Positions 46,000 through 54,922 of a DNA stretch of 64,000 bases are shown here, piece by piece. The stretch lies in contig OZ243953.1 of assembly GCA_965214475.1 (NCBI GenBank), positions 1,178,001 through 1,242,000 of the forward strand, read 5' to 3'. A program made the translations under genes and the position numbers. The notes under the pieces are model-generated. The model was not told the DNA's origin. It searched no databases and worked only from the letters and a program-made list of their open reading frames with translations. Position 1 is the stretch's first letter. The number at the start of each line of letters is the position of its first letter. This DNA is from SIRX01 sp965214475 (GTDB taxonomy: Bacteria > Actinomycetota > Rubrobacteria > Rubrobacterales > Rubrobacteraceae).

Positions 46000-47595
46000 T
46001 TATCCATCTCCGGGGTTCGTTGCCGGACGGCCTCCAGAGCCTTCGGTAGCGCTGTCTCTGAGGTCGTCCACCCAGCTCGGGACCTCTTCGGGGGCTTCTT
46101 CCCTCGTCAACCCCACGTACAGAGAGAAGCACATCCCGATCATAATGACCGCGAACGGTACCGCGGCTATGATAGCCACCTTCTGCAAGGCATCCAGCCC
46201 GCCGGCCAGCAGCACCACAGCCGCGAAGGCCGCTATGATGAAACCCCAGACGAACTTGACCAACACCCTCGGGTTCAAGGCTCCGCCGGTAGACATGCTG
46301 CCCAGGACGAACGACGCCGAGTCCGCCGAGGTGATAAAGAACACGCTGACCAGGAGCATCGCTATGATCGAGGTGACGATGCCCAGCGGAAGCTGTTCCA
46401 GGGTAATAAACAGCGCGTTGGTCACGTTCTCCGATACGGCGCTGCTAATTGCTCCCCCCGTCTGGCGATCCGCCCAGATGCCCGTCGTGCCGAAGGACGA
46501 GAACCAGAACATGCTCACCATCGTGGGTACGAGCAACACGACTATGACGAACTCCCGGATCGTGCGTCCCCGCGAGATGCGGGCGATAAAGGTGCCCACG
46601 AACGGACACCAGGCGATCCAGGTGGCCCAGTAGAAGAGCGTCCAGTCGTTCGCCCAAGTGCTGTCCGCGAAGACGTTCTGCTCGAAGCTCATCGGTATGA
46701 GGGAGGCCGCGTAGGAGCCGGCCACCTGCACGAGCGAGCCGATAATGAGCACCGTCGGACCCAGTATGAATACAAAAGCAACCAGCAGCACGCCGAGCAC
46801 CATGTTGAGGTTGCTCAGGTAGCGGATGCCTTTGTCTATGCCGGTGGCCGCCGAAGTCATGTACAACACGAAGATAACGGCGATTATGATTATCTGTGCC
46901 GTGGCGCTGTTGGGAACGTCAAAGAGGAAGTTCAGCCCGCCGTTGACCTGCAAAGCGCCCAGTCCCAGCGAGACGGCGACGCCGAACAGGGTAGCGACGA
47001 TAGCCAGTACGTCTATTACGTTTCCGATGGGACCATCCACCCGGTCGCCGAGGATGGGGCGGAAGATCGAGCTGATAAGCCCTCCCTGCTCGCGCCGGAA
47101 GTTGAAGTAAGCCAGGCAAAGGGCGATCACGGCGTACACCGCCCATGGATGCAGTCCCCAGTGGAAGAAGGAGTATCGAAGCCCCAACTCGGCGGCGTCC
47201 GGGGTACTCGCCTCCGCCAGGTTGTACGGGGGTGTGCCATAGTGGGACATGGGCTCGGCGACCCCCCAGAAGACCAGGCCGATGCCCATTCCTGCGGCGA
47301 ACAGCATGGCGAACCAGGACAACCGGCCGAACTCCGGCTCTTCATCGTCTTTGCCCAGCTTGATCTTACCGAAACGGCTGAAAGCCAGGTAGATCACGAA
47401 AAACAGGAACAAGGTGGTCGACACCAGATACAGCCAGCCGAAGTTGTTGAGCACGAAGTTCAAGATCCCCGACGTAACGGTGGAGAGGTTCTCCGTGAAG
47501 ATCGCACCCCAGAGGAGGAACACCACCGAGAAGGCGACGGAAACCCAAAACACGACCCCGAGCTTACCTACCTGAGATGCTTGCTGCTCTTCCAT
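46000..47595 (-). CDS. BCCT family betaine/carnitine/choline transporter
   Basis: Sodium- or proton-coupled uptake of compatible solutes. 531 residues and about 12 membrane helices. Signatures: GMGIGLVFWGVAEPMSHY (the glycine stretch of TM3) and WTLFYWATWIAWCPFVGTFIARISRGRTIREF (the Trp-rich TM8 segment; quoted part WATWIAWCPFVG). The frame opens at 47682, but ATG 47595 follows GGAAGGTG and begins MEEQQASQVGK. The C-terminus is short, without the long charged sensor tail of BetP. Follows the same strand as the betaine-binding protein gene. Confidence 0.93.
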   Translation of the reverse strand: MEEQQASQVGKLGVVFWVSVAFSVVFLLWGAIFTENLSTVTSGILNFVLNNFGWLYLVSTTLFLFFVIYLAFSRFGKIKLGKDDEEPEFGRLSWFAMLFAAGMGIGLVFWGVAEPMSHYGTPPYNLAEASTPDAAELGLRYSFFHWGLHPWAVYAVIALCLAYFNFRREQGGLISSIFRPILGDRVDGPIGNVIDVLAIVATLFGVAVSLGLGALQVNGGLNFLFDVPNSATAQIIIIAVIFVLYMTSAATGIDKGIRYLSNLNMVLGVLLVAFVFILGPTVLIIGSLVQVAGSYAASLIPMSFEQNVFADSTWANDWTLFYWATWIAWCPFVGTFIARISRGRTIREFVIVVLLVPTMVSMFWFSSFGTTGIWADRQTGGAISSAVSENVTNALFITLEQLPLGIVTSIIAMLLVSVFFITSADSASFVLGSMSTGGALNPRVLVKFVWGFIIAAFAAVVLLAGGLDALQKVAIIAAVPFAVIMIGMCFSLYVGLTREEAPEEVPSWVDDLRDSATEGSGGRPATNPGDG

Positions 47596-47831
47596 CAAAT
47601 CACCTTCCGGTAGCTGGTCGGACCTCAGCAAGAATGACAATACAGTAGAGCAATACGAGAACCATTGCAATCGCCGGTGCAAAAACTACCCGAGAACACC
47701 ACAGACCAACTCGCAGTACGGGAGGTGGTCTCTCCGCCCGGCAACCCGGCGTTCGCGGCAGACCCGGTCTGGACCTCCAGGTTGTTCGACCCAACAGTAG
47801 GCTACACCTTCGGGCCGGTTGGGCACTATAG

Positions 47832-48005
47832 CTACTCGAAGGTCCCGCCCTCTTTGCGGTACCGCTGAACCTGCTGATCTAGCTCGTGTCGGGCGGGCTC
47901 ATCACGCTCAACGTCGCGGGCACCGCCAGTCCCATAGCGGGGTTCTTCTGGGATCTGTACCGGACCCGGAAAAAGTTACTCCAGGTCCTGGTGGTGCCGC
48001 TCTAG
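47832..48005 (+). pseudogene. Possible remnant of a membrane protein gene
   Basis: A frame of 57 codons is open except for one TAG at 47880-47882. It reads ALFAVPLNLLI, stop, LVSGGLITLNVAGTAS, FFWDLYRTRKKLLQVLVVPL, stop. This looks like two hydrophobic segments and a basic end. A TGG-to-TAG change would explain the break, but no start or ribosome-binding site is seen and I recognise no family. The rest of the 450-bp gap (47596-48046) shows nothing convincing. Confidence 0.3.
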
Positions 48006-48046
48006 ATACGCACCGTGTTGTGAAAGGTTTAGTGACCTCGGCGCAG

Positions 48047-49027
48047 TCAACTCTTTATTCTAGCTTCCAAAGTTTGATCTACATTTTCGATTTTCACAAA
48101 CGCTAGACCGAGCAGAATCCACACAGCCCCAGTTACCGATGTAGGAATTGCGATCATTACAAGAGCCGAGAGAGAACTAGTCGAAGCCAGAACTCCTCCC
48201 CAAAGTACATGGGCTACAGCAATAGTTAACCAAGGAATGAGAAAGGTCGCTATACCCGCGCCTAGAGGCAGTGCGCTCCAGCGCCCCATAATTTTAGAGC
48301 GCCAAACAGCCAGGCCCAGTAAGATCAATGCCAGGGGCAATCCGAAAGTGATTAGCATACCCAGAGTTGGATACAAGAAATTCTCCAGGTCGCTAGGATA
48401 CGAACGATTCGGATCGCCGATACCTGCCAACTCATACACTAAGAACATCGTTAACAGAACTGCAGCGGCCAAGGTCGCTACGGTGATCGAGACAACTCCT
48501 GCTAGTGCACACCACTGCATACCGGTAAACTGACGAATGTTGCCCGAGTGCTCTCTTCGGGCCAATAAGACACGAGAGTCTCCGTGGCTCGCGATCAGGG
48601 CCACCAAGCTCATCGTACTTACCGCGAGAAGCAGCATACTCACCATTTGTCCTGTCGTCGCTACGTTCCACGCATAAGACCAAGTTTGACGCGAAAGCAA
48701 CCAGGACGTAAGAGTTCCGGAAATTGCCATAAGCACACCTCCGGCGACGGCCAGAAACCCACCCCACCTAATTACAGAAGAACCCATCTTAAACCTCCTT
48801 CTCTGCAATGCTGCGCTAATTGCCAGATCTGGCAAGACTTCTAACCACACCGGAACCAACCGTAACTTGCTCCCGCTTTCCACCTGCTCTTGGCACTCGT
48901 CCTCGAACAGATCCACCATTTCTTCGCCGTAGAGTTCCCTGAACCGCTTTGGATAAGCCACGAGCAGTTTTTCGTAGGCCCGCCTGGAGAAACCGACTAT
49001 CTTGTCTTCCCTATCGCGGCCACTCAC
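48047..49027 (-). CDS. PadR-linked multi-pass membrane protein
   Basis: 326 residues. The soluble N-terminus SRRAYEKLLVAYPKRFRELYGEEMVDLFEDE matches the YP..FR..YG.EM...F prefix domain seen in proteins controlled by PadR regulators. About 7 membrane helices follow (residues about 85-320). The real start is GTG 49027, overlapping the padR stop as GTGA; the frame upstream is a shadow of padR. Base composition is lower in GC than its neighbours. Probably an antimicrobial-response or transport-related protein; function unknown. Confidence 0.75.
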   Translation of the reverse strand: MSGRDREDKIVGFSRRAYEKLLVAYPKRFRELYGEEMVDLFEDECQEQVESGSKLRLVPVWLEVLPDLAISAALQRRRFKMGSSVIRWGGFLAVAGGVLMAISGTLTSWLLSRQTWSYAWNVATTGQMVSMLLLAVSTMSLVALIASHGDSRVLLARREHSGNIRQFTGMQWCALAGVVSITVATLAAAVLLTMFLVYELAGIGDPNRSYPSDLENFLYPTLGMLITFGLPLALILLGLAVWRSKIMGRWSALPLGAGIATFLIPWLTIAVAHVLWGGVLASTSSLSALVMIAIPTSVTGAVWILLGLAFVKIENVDQTLEARIKS

Positions 49028-49380
49028 TGCGTTTCTCCGGTCGCAGGACCCAAACCTCGCCCGGAGATTCCTCGTTCTCGGGCGCCCGCGACGATCTTCT
49101 CCAGGCGCTCTACTTCCGCACCGGCGGCCCTGTGTCCCGTACCCGTGATCCGGTAATACCTGCGGCGCCTCCCGCCCTCGCTCTCCTCCTCCATGCCCGT
49201 GTCTTCTATCCAACCGCGGCCGAGCAATGAGTCTATCGTCCGGTAGAGCGTGCCCGGACCGAGCTTGCCCCCGGTACGCCCGGCCACTTCCTTCCGGATG
49301 CCGTACCCGTGCATCTCACCCCCGGCCAAAGCCAAAAGCACGTCCAACTCAGCCGGCTTGAGAGGACCGAACTCTTCCAT
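49024..49380 (-). CDS. PadR family transcriptional regulator
   Basis: 118 residues from ATG 49380 (a GTG at 49407 with GGGAGG is possible). Winged helix: LKPAELDVLLALAGGEMHGYGIRKEV, GPGTLYRTIDSLLGRGWIE and RRRRYYRITGTGHRA. A C-terminal dimer helix follows. It overlaps the membrane protein gene by 4 nt, the standard PadR regulator-target pair. The operator candidate lies 58 bp upstream. Confidence 0.9.
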   Translation of the reverse strand: MEEFGPLKPAELDVLLALAGGEMHGYGIRKEVAGRTGGKLGPGTLYRTIDSLLGRGWIEDTGMEEESEGGRRRRYYRITGTGHRAAGAEVERLEKIVAGARERGISGRGLGPATGETQ

Positions 49381-49437
49381 ATCACCCTCGCCTGCCCCTT
49401 TGTTCACGACACCTCCCAACTAGACGTACTAAATCGG

Positions 49438-49458
49438 ACCTGTCCATTTAGGACATGT
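49438..49458 (-). promoter_or_regulatory. PadR-type operator
   Basis: ACCTGTCC-ATTTA-GGACATGT is a near-perfect inverted repeat (7 of 8 pairs) upstream of padR. It ends in ATGT/ACAT-type half-sites like those bound by PadR. A TAAACT box lies just upstream of it on the minus strand. The remaining spacer to 49675 contains GGGCGAG/CTCGCCC arms (about 49632-49670), a hairpin without a T-run after the next gene. Confidence 0.55.
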
Positions 49459-49675
49459 TTAGAGTTTAGCACGTTGGCGATTCGAAATGAAGTGGAGGTA
49501 GGGTGAAGCCTGTTTCTCGTTACTTTTGTGGAGGTGTCGCTTGGTTTGGCGTGCGTAGGGGTGTGGCCGGGGGTTGTGCCGCCATCTATACCGCTATTTA
49601 TGCGGGTGTGTCTCTAAATACCGGAATGCGGGCGAGGGACCGAGCAGGACCCCAGGATCTCTCGCCCGTGGTGTT

Positions 49676-51046
49676 CTAGACGACGGCGCTTTGGACGGCT
49701 TCTCCGAGGGTCGGGTGGATCTGGACGGCGTCGCGGAGCACGTTCAAGGGGGCGCCGGCGTTCATGAGGTCTATGTATACGTGGACGAGGTCCGCACCCC
49801 CAGTGGAGAGCATGGCCGCGCCGAGTATCTGGCCGTCCGTGGCGTCGGAGACCACCTTTATAAAGCCTTTGGTCTCCCCGATCTCCGTCGCTTTGCCGTC
49901 TTTTTTCATCTCGAAGCGCATGACCTCGACCTCGTAGCCAGCGTCCCGAGCATCGCGCTCAGTCATGCCCGTCCGGCCGAGCTCGGGGTCGGTGAAGATA
50001 GCGTACGGTACTACGCGATCCGTGGTGTGCGAACCGTCACCCACCATCTGCGAGAGTATGACTCGGAAATCGTCGTATGCGGTGTGGGTAAACTGCGGGC
50101 CACCCCGGATGTCGCCGCCGACCCAGATGCCTTCGACGCCCGTCTTTAGCTTCTCATCAGCTTCTACGATTCCTTTGTCAGTGGTCTCTAGACCTATGTT
50201 GTCCAGACCCAGATCATCAGTGTTCGGCGTCCGGCCCGTCGCGATGAAGAGGTGCGAAGCCTCTAGCTCCGAAGGGTTGTCGCCTCCGAGGGTTACCTTT
50301 ACTCCGTCGCCGGTTTTCTCGACCTTTTCGGCGCGGGTGTTGTGGCGGAACTCGATACCCTCTTCTTCCAGGATGTTCTGGATAGCCTCTGAAACTTCTT
50401 CGTCTTCTTGTGGCGCCACACGGCCGGCGCTACCGACGATAACGGTTACGCGGCTGCCCATACGACGGTAGAACTGGCTCATCTCCAGCCCGATCACACC
50501 GCCCCCGACTATGGCGACGTGCTCCGGGAGATCCGTATGCTCCAACCAGTTTCCGGAATCGATATAGCCGATTTGGTCGAGGCCGTCTATCGGCGGGACC
50601 AGCGTGCGAGTGCCGGTGTTTAGAACAACCTCTTTGGCGGTTACGGTCTCGTCTCCGACCCGCAACCGAAAGCCATCCTCCTCGCGGCCCTCGAAGGAGG
50701 CGTGACCCCGGATCAGGACCGGATTATCCGAGTCTGCGAACCCGCTTTCGATGCCGCTACGGCCGGACTCGGACATGCCTTTTGCACGTTCGATCACGGC
50801 CGGGAAGTTCACCCGAACCTTGGGTATCTCGACCCCGTACTCGCTGCCGCGCCGGGCCTGATGTGCGACTTTTGCCGACGCTATGGCGGCCTTCGTCGGC
50901 GTACAACCAAAGTTCACGCACGAGCCACCGAGGTGCTTACGCTCGGCGAGCGCTACCTGCTTTCCTTCGGCGGCAAGCTTGTAAGCCAGCGGGATGCCCG
51001 CCTGCCCCCCGCCGATGATCAAGACATCGTAGCTACTGTTTTCCAT
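49676..51046 (-). CDS. FAD-dependent pyridine nucleotide-disulfide oxidoreductase (mercuric reductase/lipoamide dehydrogenase-like)
   Basis: 456 residues. FAD site IIGGGQAGIPLAYKLA, redox disulfide GGSCVNFGCTPTK (CxxxxC, near residues 43-48), NAD site AIVGGGVIGLEMSQFY, second FAD motif VGGDIRGGPQFTHTA, and dimer-interface QIHPTLGEAV with the catalytic His-Glu-type region. It lacks the N-terminal HMA domain and C-terminal Cys pair of true MerA. Substrate is therefore unknown: lipoamide, mycothiol-like disulfide or other. Single gene with its own promoter region in the 155-bp gap 51047-51201. Confidence 0.88.
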   Translation of the reverse strand: MENSSYDVLIIGGGQAGIPLAYKLAAEGKQVALAERKHLGGSCVNFGCTPTKAAIASAKVAHQARRGSEYGVEIPKVRVNFPAVIERAKGMSESGRSGIESGFADSDNPVLIRGHASFEGREEDGFRLRVGDETVTAKEVVLNTGTRTLVPPIDGLDQIGYIDSGNWLEHTDLPEHVAIVGGGVIGLEMSQFYRRMGSRVTVIVGSAGRVAPQEDEEVSEAIQNILEEEGIEFRHNTRAEKVEKTGDGVKVTLGGDNPSELEASHLFIATGRTPNTDDLGLDNIGLETTDKGIVEADEKLKTGVEGIWVGGDIRGGPQFTHTAYDDFRVILSQMVGDGSHTTDRVVPYAIFTDPELGRTGMTERDARDAGYEVEVMRFEMKKDGKATEIGETKGFIKVVSDATDGQILGAAMLSTGGADLVHVYIDLMNAGAPLNVLRDAVQIHPTLGEAVQSAVV

Positions 51047-51201
51047 AAAAATTCCTCCCTATTTGTGCTTCGAAAAAGTGGTGACTCTACATCCATACTA
51101 CCCGCGCAACGCGGTAATTAGGTGGGGCATATCACAGCCCACGAAACTCGCGGCGCGCGTTCTTCTGGTTATCTTGTTAGATGCGCCGAGTGGCGAAGAT
51201 A

Positions 51202-51900
51202 TTACCTGACCACGGCCCCATCGTCGCGCAGGATCTCCACAGCGTCCGGGTTGGTGTGGAAGACCCGCACCTGGGCCGTAGAGGCGGCGAGCAACACGCC
51301 CAAGATGCCACCCCTAAGCTCGTTCGGTTTGGCGGCCTCGACCCAGCCGACCTCGGCGTTCGTGAGGTCTTGCTCGGTGGTCACGAAACGCTGCAGAAAC
51401 AGGCTCAGCGGTATTCGCAGCACGAACGAGAGCAGCATCGCCCCCACTACCAGCAAGAACAAATTGCCCAAAGAGAGGCTCAAGTACAACCCGACCCCCA
51501 GGGCAGTCAGAAAGAAGACTGCCGCAAGCAGGTTCGCCGCGACGATGGTCGTGCCGCAATTGCGATGGATTGCGAGTTTACTCTCTCCGTCTTTCAGACG
51601 CGTAATGGCCTCGCGCGCCGCGCTATCTACCTCTTCCAGCGACCGGACGCCCTGCACGAAAAAGCCGTCGTCGGTGGAGAAGCCGTTGAACTTGCGGCCC
51701 GGCTGTCGTTCCATCATCACGACGATGGTCGCGTGCTCCAGGGCGTGGTTGCGACGCAGGATCTTATTCCCAAACATGGACTTGAGTTGCTTCGGATAGA
51801 CGAACAAGCTGCCTACCGCCTGCAGCGAGTACAGGATCGGCAACAGGAAGAGGAACGCTATAAAAACAAACGCCAGGAGAAAGAGAAATACGAAAGCCAC
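51202..51900 (-). CDS. Membrane protein, DUF6391-like
   Basis: 232 residues. An N-terminal membrane helix (FLFLLAFVFIAFLFLLPILYS), then a soluble loop with the family mark RRNHALEHATIVVM and GRKFNGFSTDDGFFV, and two further helices (about 118-137, 141-165). The HALEHA motif resembles metal-binding HxxxH patterns, so a membrane hydrolase is conceivable but unproven. GTG start at 51900. TATAAT at 51938-51933 (minus) is a likely -10 box. Confidence 0.7.
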   Translation of the reverse strand: MAFVFLFLLAFVFIAFLFLLPILYSLQAVGSLFVYPKQLKSMFGNKILRRNHALEHATIVVMMERQPGRKFNGFSTDDGFFVQGVRSLEEVDSAAREAITRLKDGESKLAIHRNCGTTIVAANLLAAVFFLTALGVGLYLSLSLGNLFLLVVGAMLLSFVLRIPLSLFLQRFVTTEQDLTNAEVGWVEAAKPNELRGGILGVLLAASTAQVRVFHTNPDAVEILRDDGAVVR

Positions 51901-52131
51901 TTTACCGCCTTATACAGTTTTATACTGACACCATTATACTACCGCCGCCCTGGATCGCGGTCCCCAAGACATACGGTTCCCGAAACGAAAAGTTCCTATC
52001 CCAACTCCCTTTCGGACGCCTTCGTCAACGATGAGGCCGCTTCTCTTACACGTCCACCGCCCGGAACTTCTGACCCTCTCTCTACTAGGCGGGCCTGCTG
52101 CCGGACAGACTACAGCAAGAACACCGGTCCT

Positions 52132-52785
52132 TCAGCGCGTCTCCCGCCATGGACCGACCGGTACAACTACCTCGCCGGGCTCCTCCAACTCGTACAGCAA
52201 CGCCAGCGCCGCTAGCGCGACCTCCCGGTGCCGTTCTCGGTCGTCGGGCTCGCCCATCGGGTAGTTGTACGGGAACGACACGTAACCCACCCGCGCCGCC
52301 GCTACACCTCGTTCCATCGCGAGCGTGACGGTAGGTATCCCGCGTTCTTCTATGGCACCACTTACCAGCCCGACCGACCGGTGACAGAGTGGTCAGGAAG
52401 GGGTAAGAAGAACGGCGTCGACTTCATCCTCCGCCAGCTTGTCTGCGACTTCCGGTGCATACTGGTCGGCCAGCGGTGCAGGGTCGTGGATGGCGCCCAT
52501 AAAACTAAAGTGCCGGTGGTTGAGGCCCACAACGCCTTCGTTTTCCAACTCTCGCGAAGTCCATAGGGGGAATACGGCGTCCAGATCCGAGTCATCTTCC
52601 GGCCGATAGTAAGCGTGGGTCCAGGTTAGTTTCTGGACGTCGGTGGGAATCTCTCGGTACGAGCAGTCGCCTGCGGGGTCGTCTATATCGAAGCGTTCCT
52701 GATCTTGCAGGTGAACCCCGCCGGTAGTGACGAGAGCGAGCCGTATCTCATGGAGAGGTTTCTCGAGTTTCGCGAACAGCGCCAC
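52132..52785 (-). CDS. Probable selenoprotein, glycine/sarcosine/betaine reductase selenoprotein B-like family (in-frame TGA = Sec131)
   Basis: One frame of 217 codons if the TGA at 52395-52393 is read through. The part before it reads LALVTTGGVHLQDQ, SYREIPTDVQKL, NHRHFSFMGAIHDP and VDAVLLTPS. The part after it reads PLCHRSVGLVSGAIEERGIPTV and RVGYVSFPYNYPMGEPDD, both matching this family. The codon falls where homologs carry Cys or Sec, giving U-P-L-C, a UxxC redox motif (131-134). A SECIS-like hairpin follows directly. GTG start at 52785 shares one base with the ychF stop (TAGTG). The alternative is a nonsense mutation. Substrate unknown; a thiol-redox role is inferred. Confidence 0.82.
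52358..52392 (-). promoter_or_regulatory. Candidate bacterial SECIS element
   Basis: Begins at the base after the TGA. Outer stem CCACT/AGTGG (5 bp), internal loop CTGTC opposite A, inner stem ACCGGTC/GGCTGGT (7 pairs, two G-U), apical loop GGTCG. The distance from TGA to the loop is 17 nt, within the known bacterial range, and the loop starts with GG and resembles the GGUC loop of E. coli fdhF. Found by eye. Confidence 0.7.
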
Positions 52786-53867
52786 TAGACGTTGAAGCGA
52801 AAGAGGACGGTGTCTCCATCTTTCATAAGATAGCCCCGGCCTTCGAGGCGGGCCTTTGCCTCCTCGCGAGCCTTGGCCCAGGAACCGGCGTGTACGAGGT
52901 CCTCCCAGTTTCCGGTCTCCGCCGCGATAAACCCGCGCTCCATATCGGTGTGGATGCGACCCGCCGCCCGCCGCGCCGTCGAGCCATCCTTCACGGTCCA
53001 GGCCCGGCTCTCTTTCTCACCCGCCGTAAAGAAAGTGATGAGCCCCAAAAGACGGTACGCCGCCCGCACGAACTCCTCGAAACCCGTAGTCTCCAGTCCG
53101 AGCATCTCCAGGTATTCCCGCGCCTCTTCCTCCGGCAGCTCCGCGACCTCGGCCTCTAGCGCCGCCGAGAGCCGTACTGCCTCCGCCCCCTCGTGGGCCG
53201 CCAGTTCCTCGACCTCCGCGCTGAAGCTGTTACCTTCGGCTACCGATTCTTCGTCTACGTTCGCCACGTACAGCGTCGGCTTCGCCGTAATGAGCGTTCC
53301 CCGCGCCTCCGCCAACGTCTCCGACATCGGGTACGTCCGAGCCGGATTTCCGTCCGAGAGGTGATCCCGCAGCTTCTCAAGCTCTACCGCCTCGGCCTTC
53401 AGCTTTGCGTCGCCGCTCTTGGCGGCCTTGCTCGTCCGCTCCATCCGGCGCTCAACCGTGGAAAGATCGGCTAATAACAGCTCGGTATTGATGGTCTCGA
53501 TGTCGCCCGCCGGGTCTACGTCGCCGTGCACGTGGACGACGTTCTCATCCTCGAAGCAGCGGACGACGTGCGCGATGGCCTCGCACTCCCGGATGTTCCC
53601 CAGAAACTGGTTGCCGAGCCCCTCACCCTCGCTCGCGCCCTTTACGAGCCCGGCGATGTCCACGAAATCCACCGTCGCCGGCACGACGCTCTTGCTGTGC
53701 ATCGTCTCCGCCAGCGCCGTAAGCCGACCGTCCGGCACCACGGCGACGCCCAGGTTGGGGTCTATCGTGGTAAACGGGTAGTTCTGGGCCTCAGCCCCGG
53801 CCCGCGTCAAGCTGTTGAATACCGTGGACTTGCCAACGTTCGGGAGTCCTACTATACCGACCTTCAT
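52785..53867 (-). CDS. ychF: Redox-regulated ATPase YchF (Obg-like)
   Basis: P-loop NTPase related to Obg that binds ATP and ribosomes and responds to oxidative stress. Walker A GIVGLPNVGKSTVFNSL at the N-terminus, G2 and G3 (VDFVDIAGLVKGASEG), NVDEE-type base motif (VANVDEES), and the C-terminal TGS domain (FFTAGEKESRAWTV ... GYLMKDGDTVLFRF). ATG 53867 gives 360 residues; the longer frame to 53894 has no support. Its stop codon shares a base with the selenoprotein start. Confidence 0.95.
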   Translation of the reverse strand: MKVGIVGLPNVGKSTVFNSLTRAGAEAQNYPFTTIDPNLGVAVVPDGRLTALAETMHSKSVVPATVDFVDIAGLVKGASEGEGLGNQFLGNIRECEAIAHVVRCFEDENVVHVHGDVDPAGDIETINTELLLADLSTVERRMERTSKAAKSGDAKLKAEAVELEKLRDHLSDGNPARTYPMSETLAEARGTLITAKPTLYVANVDEESVAEGNSFSAEVEELAAHEGAEAVRLSAALEAEVAELPEEEAREYLEMLGLETTGFEEFVRAAYRLLGLITFFTAGEKESRAWTVKDGSTARRAAGRIHTDMERGFIAAETGNWEDLVHAGSWAKAREEAKARLEGRGYLMKDGDTVLFRFNV

Positions 53868-53978
53868 ACGAGCTAGTGTATCAAACGGTATCAAAGAAAA
53901 TTAGCCGCCCGGTGAAGCTGATTGTGTGCGGTAGAATCTTGCGGGCGATCGCACAGAATTACTATGGAGAGGTAAGTT

Positions 53979-54455
53979 TTGGACAGGCAGTTGCAGATAC
54001 AGATTCTGCTGGATCACTATCAGAAGCCGCGTCACCGGGGCGAGATCGAGGACGCCGATGTGGCGATGCCGGGCGGCAACCCCGGATGTGGCGATGTGGT
54101 GACGGTTTACCTGAAGGGCGCAGAAGACCACGAGCACATAGAAGATGCCACCTACGAAGGCGAAGGTTGCACCATCAGTATGGCGGCGGCGAGCATGTTG
54201 TTAGAACAGGTCCACGAAGGGAACTTGACGATGGACGAGGTCCTGGAAATGGACTACAACGAGATGATCGAGCAGCTCGGCCGCCAGGTCGTAGCCTCCC
54301 GCCCCAAATGTGCAACGTTGGGCCTCGGAACGTTAAAAGCCGCCGTTAGGAAGTACCAGAAAGACCGGCGGCTGGAAGCTGCCGGCGTCCAGAGGCCCGA
54401 AGATGCCGGGCTAGTTTTCGGTGAAGGCGCAGCGGAAGCGGCGCAAGAGAGCTAG
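53979..54455 (+). CDS. sufU: Iron-sulfur cluster scaffold, SufU/IscU type
   Basis: 158 residues. Three conserved Cys: GNPGCGD (near 41), GEGCTIS (near 64) and PKCATLG (near 110), plus the LLDHYQKPRHRG start typical of SufU. The central insert of about 20 residues found in SufU appears present. TTG start 53979 after GAGAGG. The C-terminal 25 residues are an extra acidic tail (EDAGLVFGEGAAEAAQES). No sufS lies beside it. Divergent from ychF. Confidence 0.88.
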   Translation: MDRQLQIQILLDHYQKPRHRGEIEDADVAMPGGNPGCGDVVTVYLKGAEDHEHIEDATYEGEGCTISMAAASMLLEQVHEGNLTMDEVLEMDYNEMIEQLGRQVVASRPKCATLGLGTLKAAVRKYQKDRRLEAAGVQRPEDAGLVFGEGAAEAAQES

Positions 54456-54463
54456 TCGGCTTC

Positions 54464-54922
54464 TCAGTTCTCGTCGCGTTTCTTCCTCATTACCCACGCG
54501 CCGGCGGCGGTGGAGATCAGGATCAGGAGCAACGCCTGAACAAATGCGGCGAGTATCAGGCTGAGGAGAAACAGTTGCCAGGCTCCCTCCGGCGTGACTT
54601 GCATACCGGCCATATCAGAGATCATATCCGCCATCTCCACCGTGCTAACGCTGCGCGCCGATATTACTGAACCTGCGGAGGCCCCGAGCACAAAGATGGG
54701 CGTCGCCAGCGCACCCCCGATAAGACCGGACAGTGCTCCCGACTTCTTCCCGGCCTCGGCAGCGGCGGCCCTCCGCCCGCACGAGAAGCCTATAAAACCC
54801 GAGATCAGGACACCCGCCAACGCACCCCCGATAAGCGCCACCAGAAACCCGACGACGCCCCCGATGCCACCCCAGATCATTCCAACCTTGACGGCGCCCC
54901 GTTGTTCTTGTTCCTGGTCCAT
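54464..54922 (-). CDS. Gly/Ala-rich multi-pass membrane protein
   Basis: 152 residues with about four membrane helices (residues 15-46, 66-88, 112-140). They are rich in glycine zippers (GGIGGVVGFLVALIGGALAGV). A short cytoplasmic acidic N-terminus and basic C-terminal MRKKRDEN frame it. I recognise no family. Convergent with the sufU gene. Confidence 0.6.
   Translation of the reverse strand: MDQEQEQRGAVKVGMIWGGIGGVVGFLVALIGGALAGVLISGFIGFSCGRRAAAAEAGKKSGALSGLIGGALATPIFVLGASAGSVISARSVSTVEMADMISDMAGMQVTPEGAWQLFLLSLILAAFVQALLLILISTAAGAWVMRKKRDEN

Noticed and set aside
47880..47882. TAG read as pyrrolysine
   Set aside because: No pyl genes or methylamine methyltransferase context, and the flanking frame is not a recognised protein. 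A decayed gene is simpler.
52393..52395. The TGA as a simple stop, giving a 130-residue protein and a separate 61-residue protein
   Set aside because: Both parts are in the same frame, the second part has no start with a ribosome-binding site, and the family continues through this point. Kept as the alternative in the finding.
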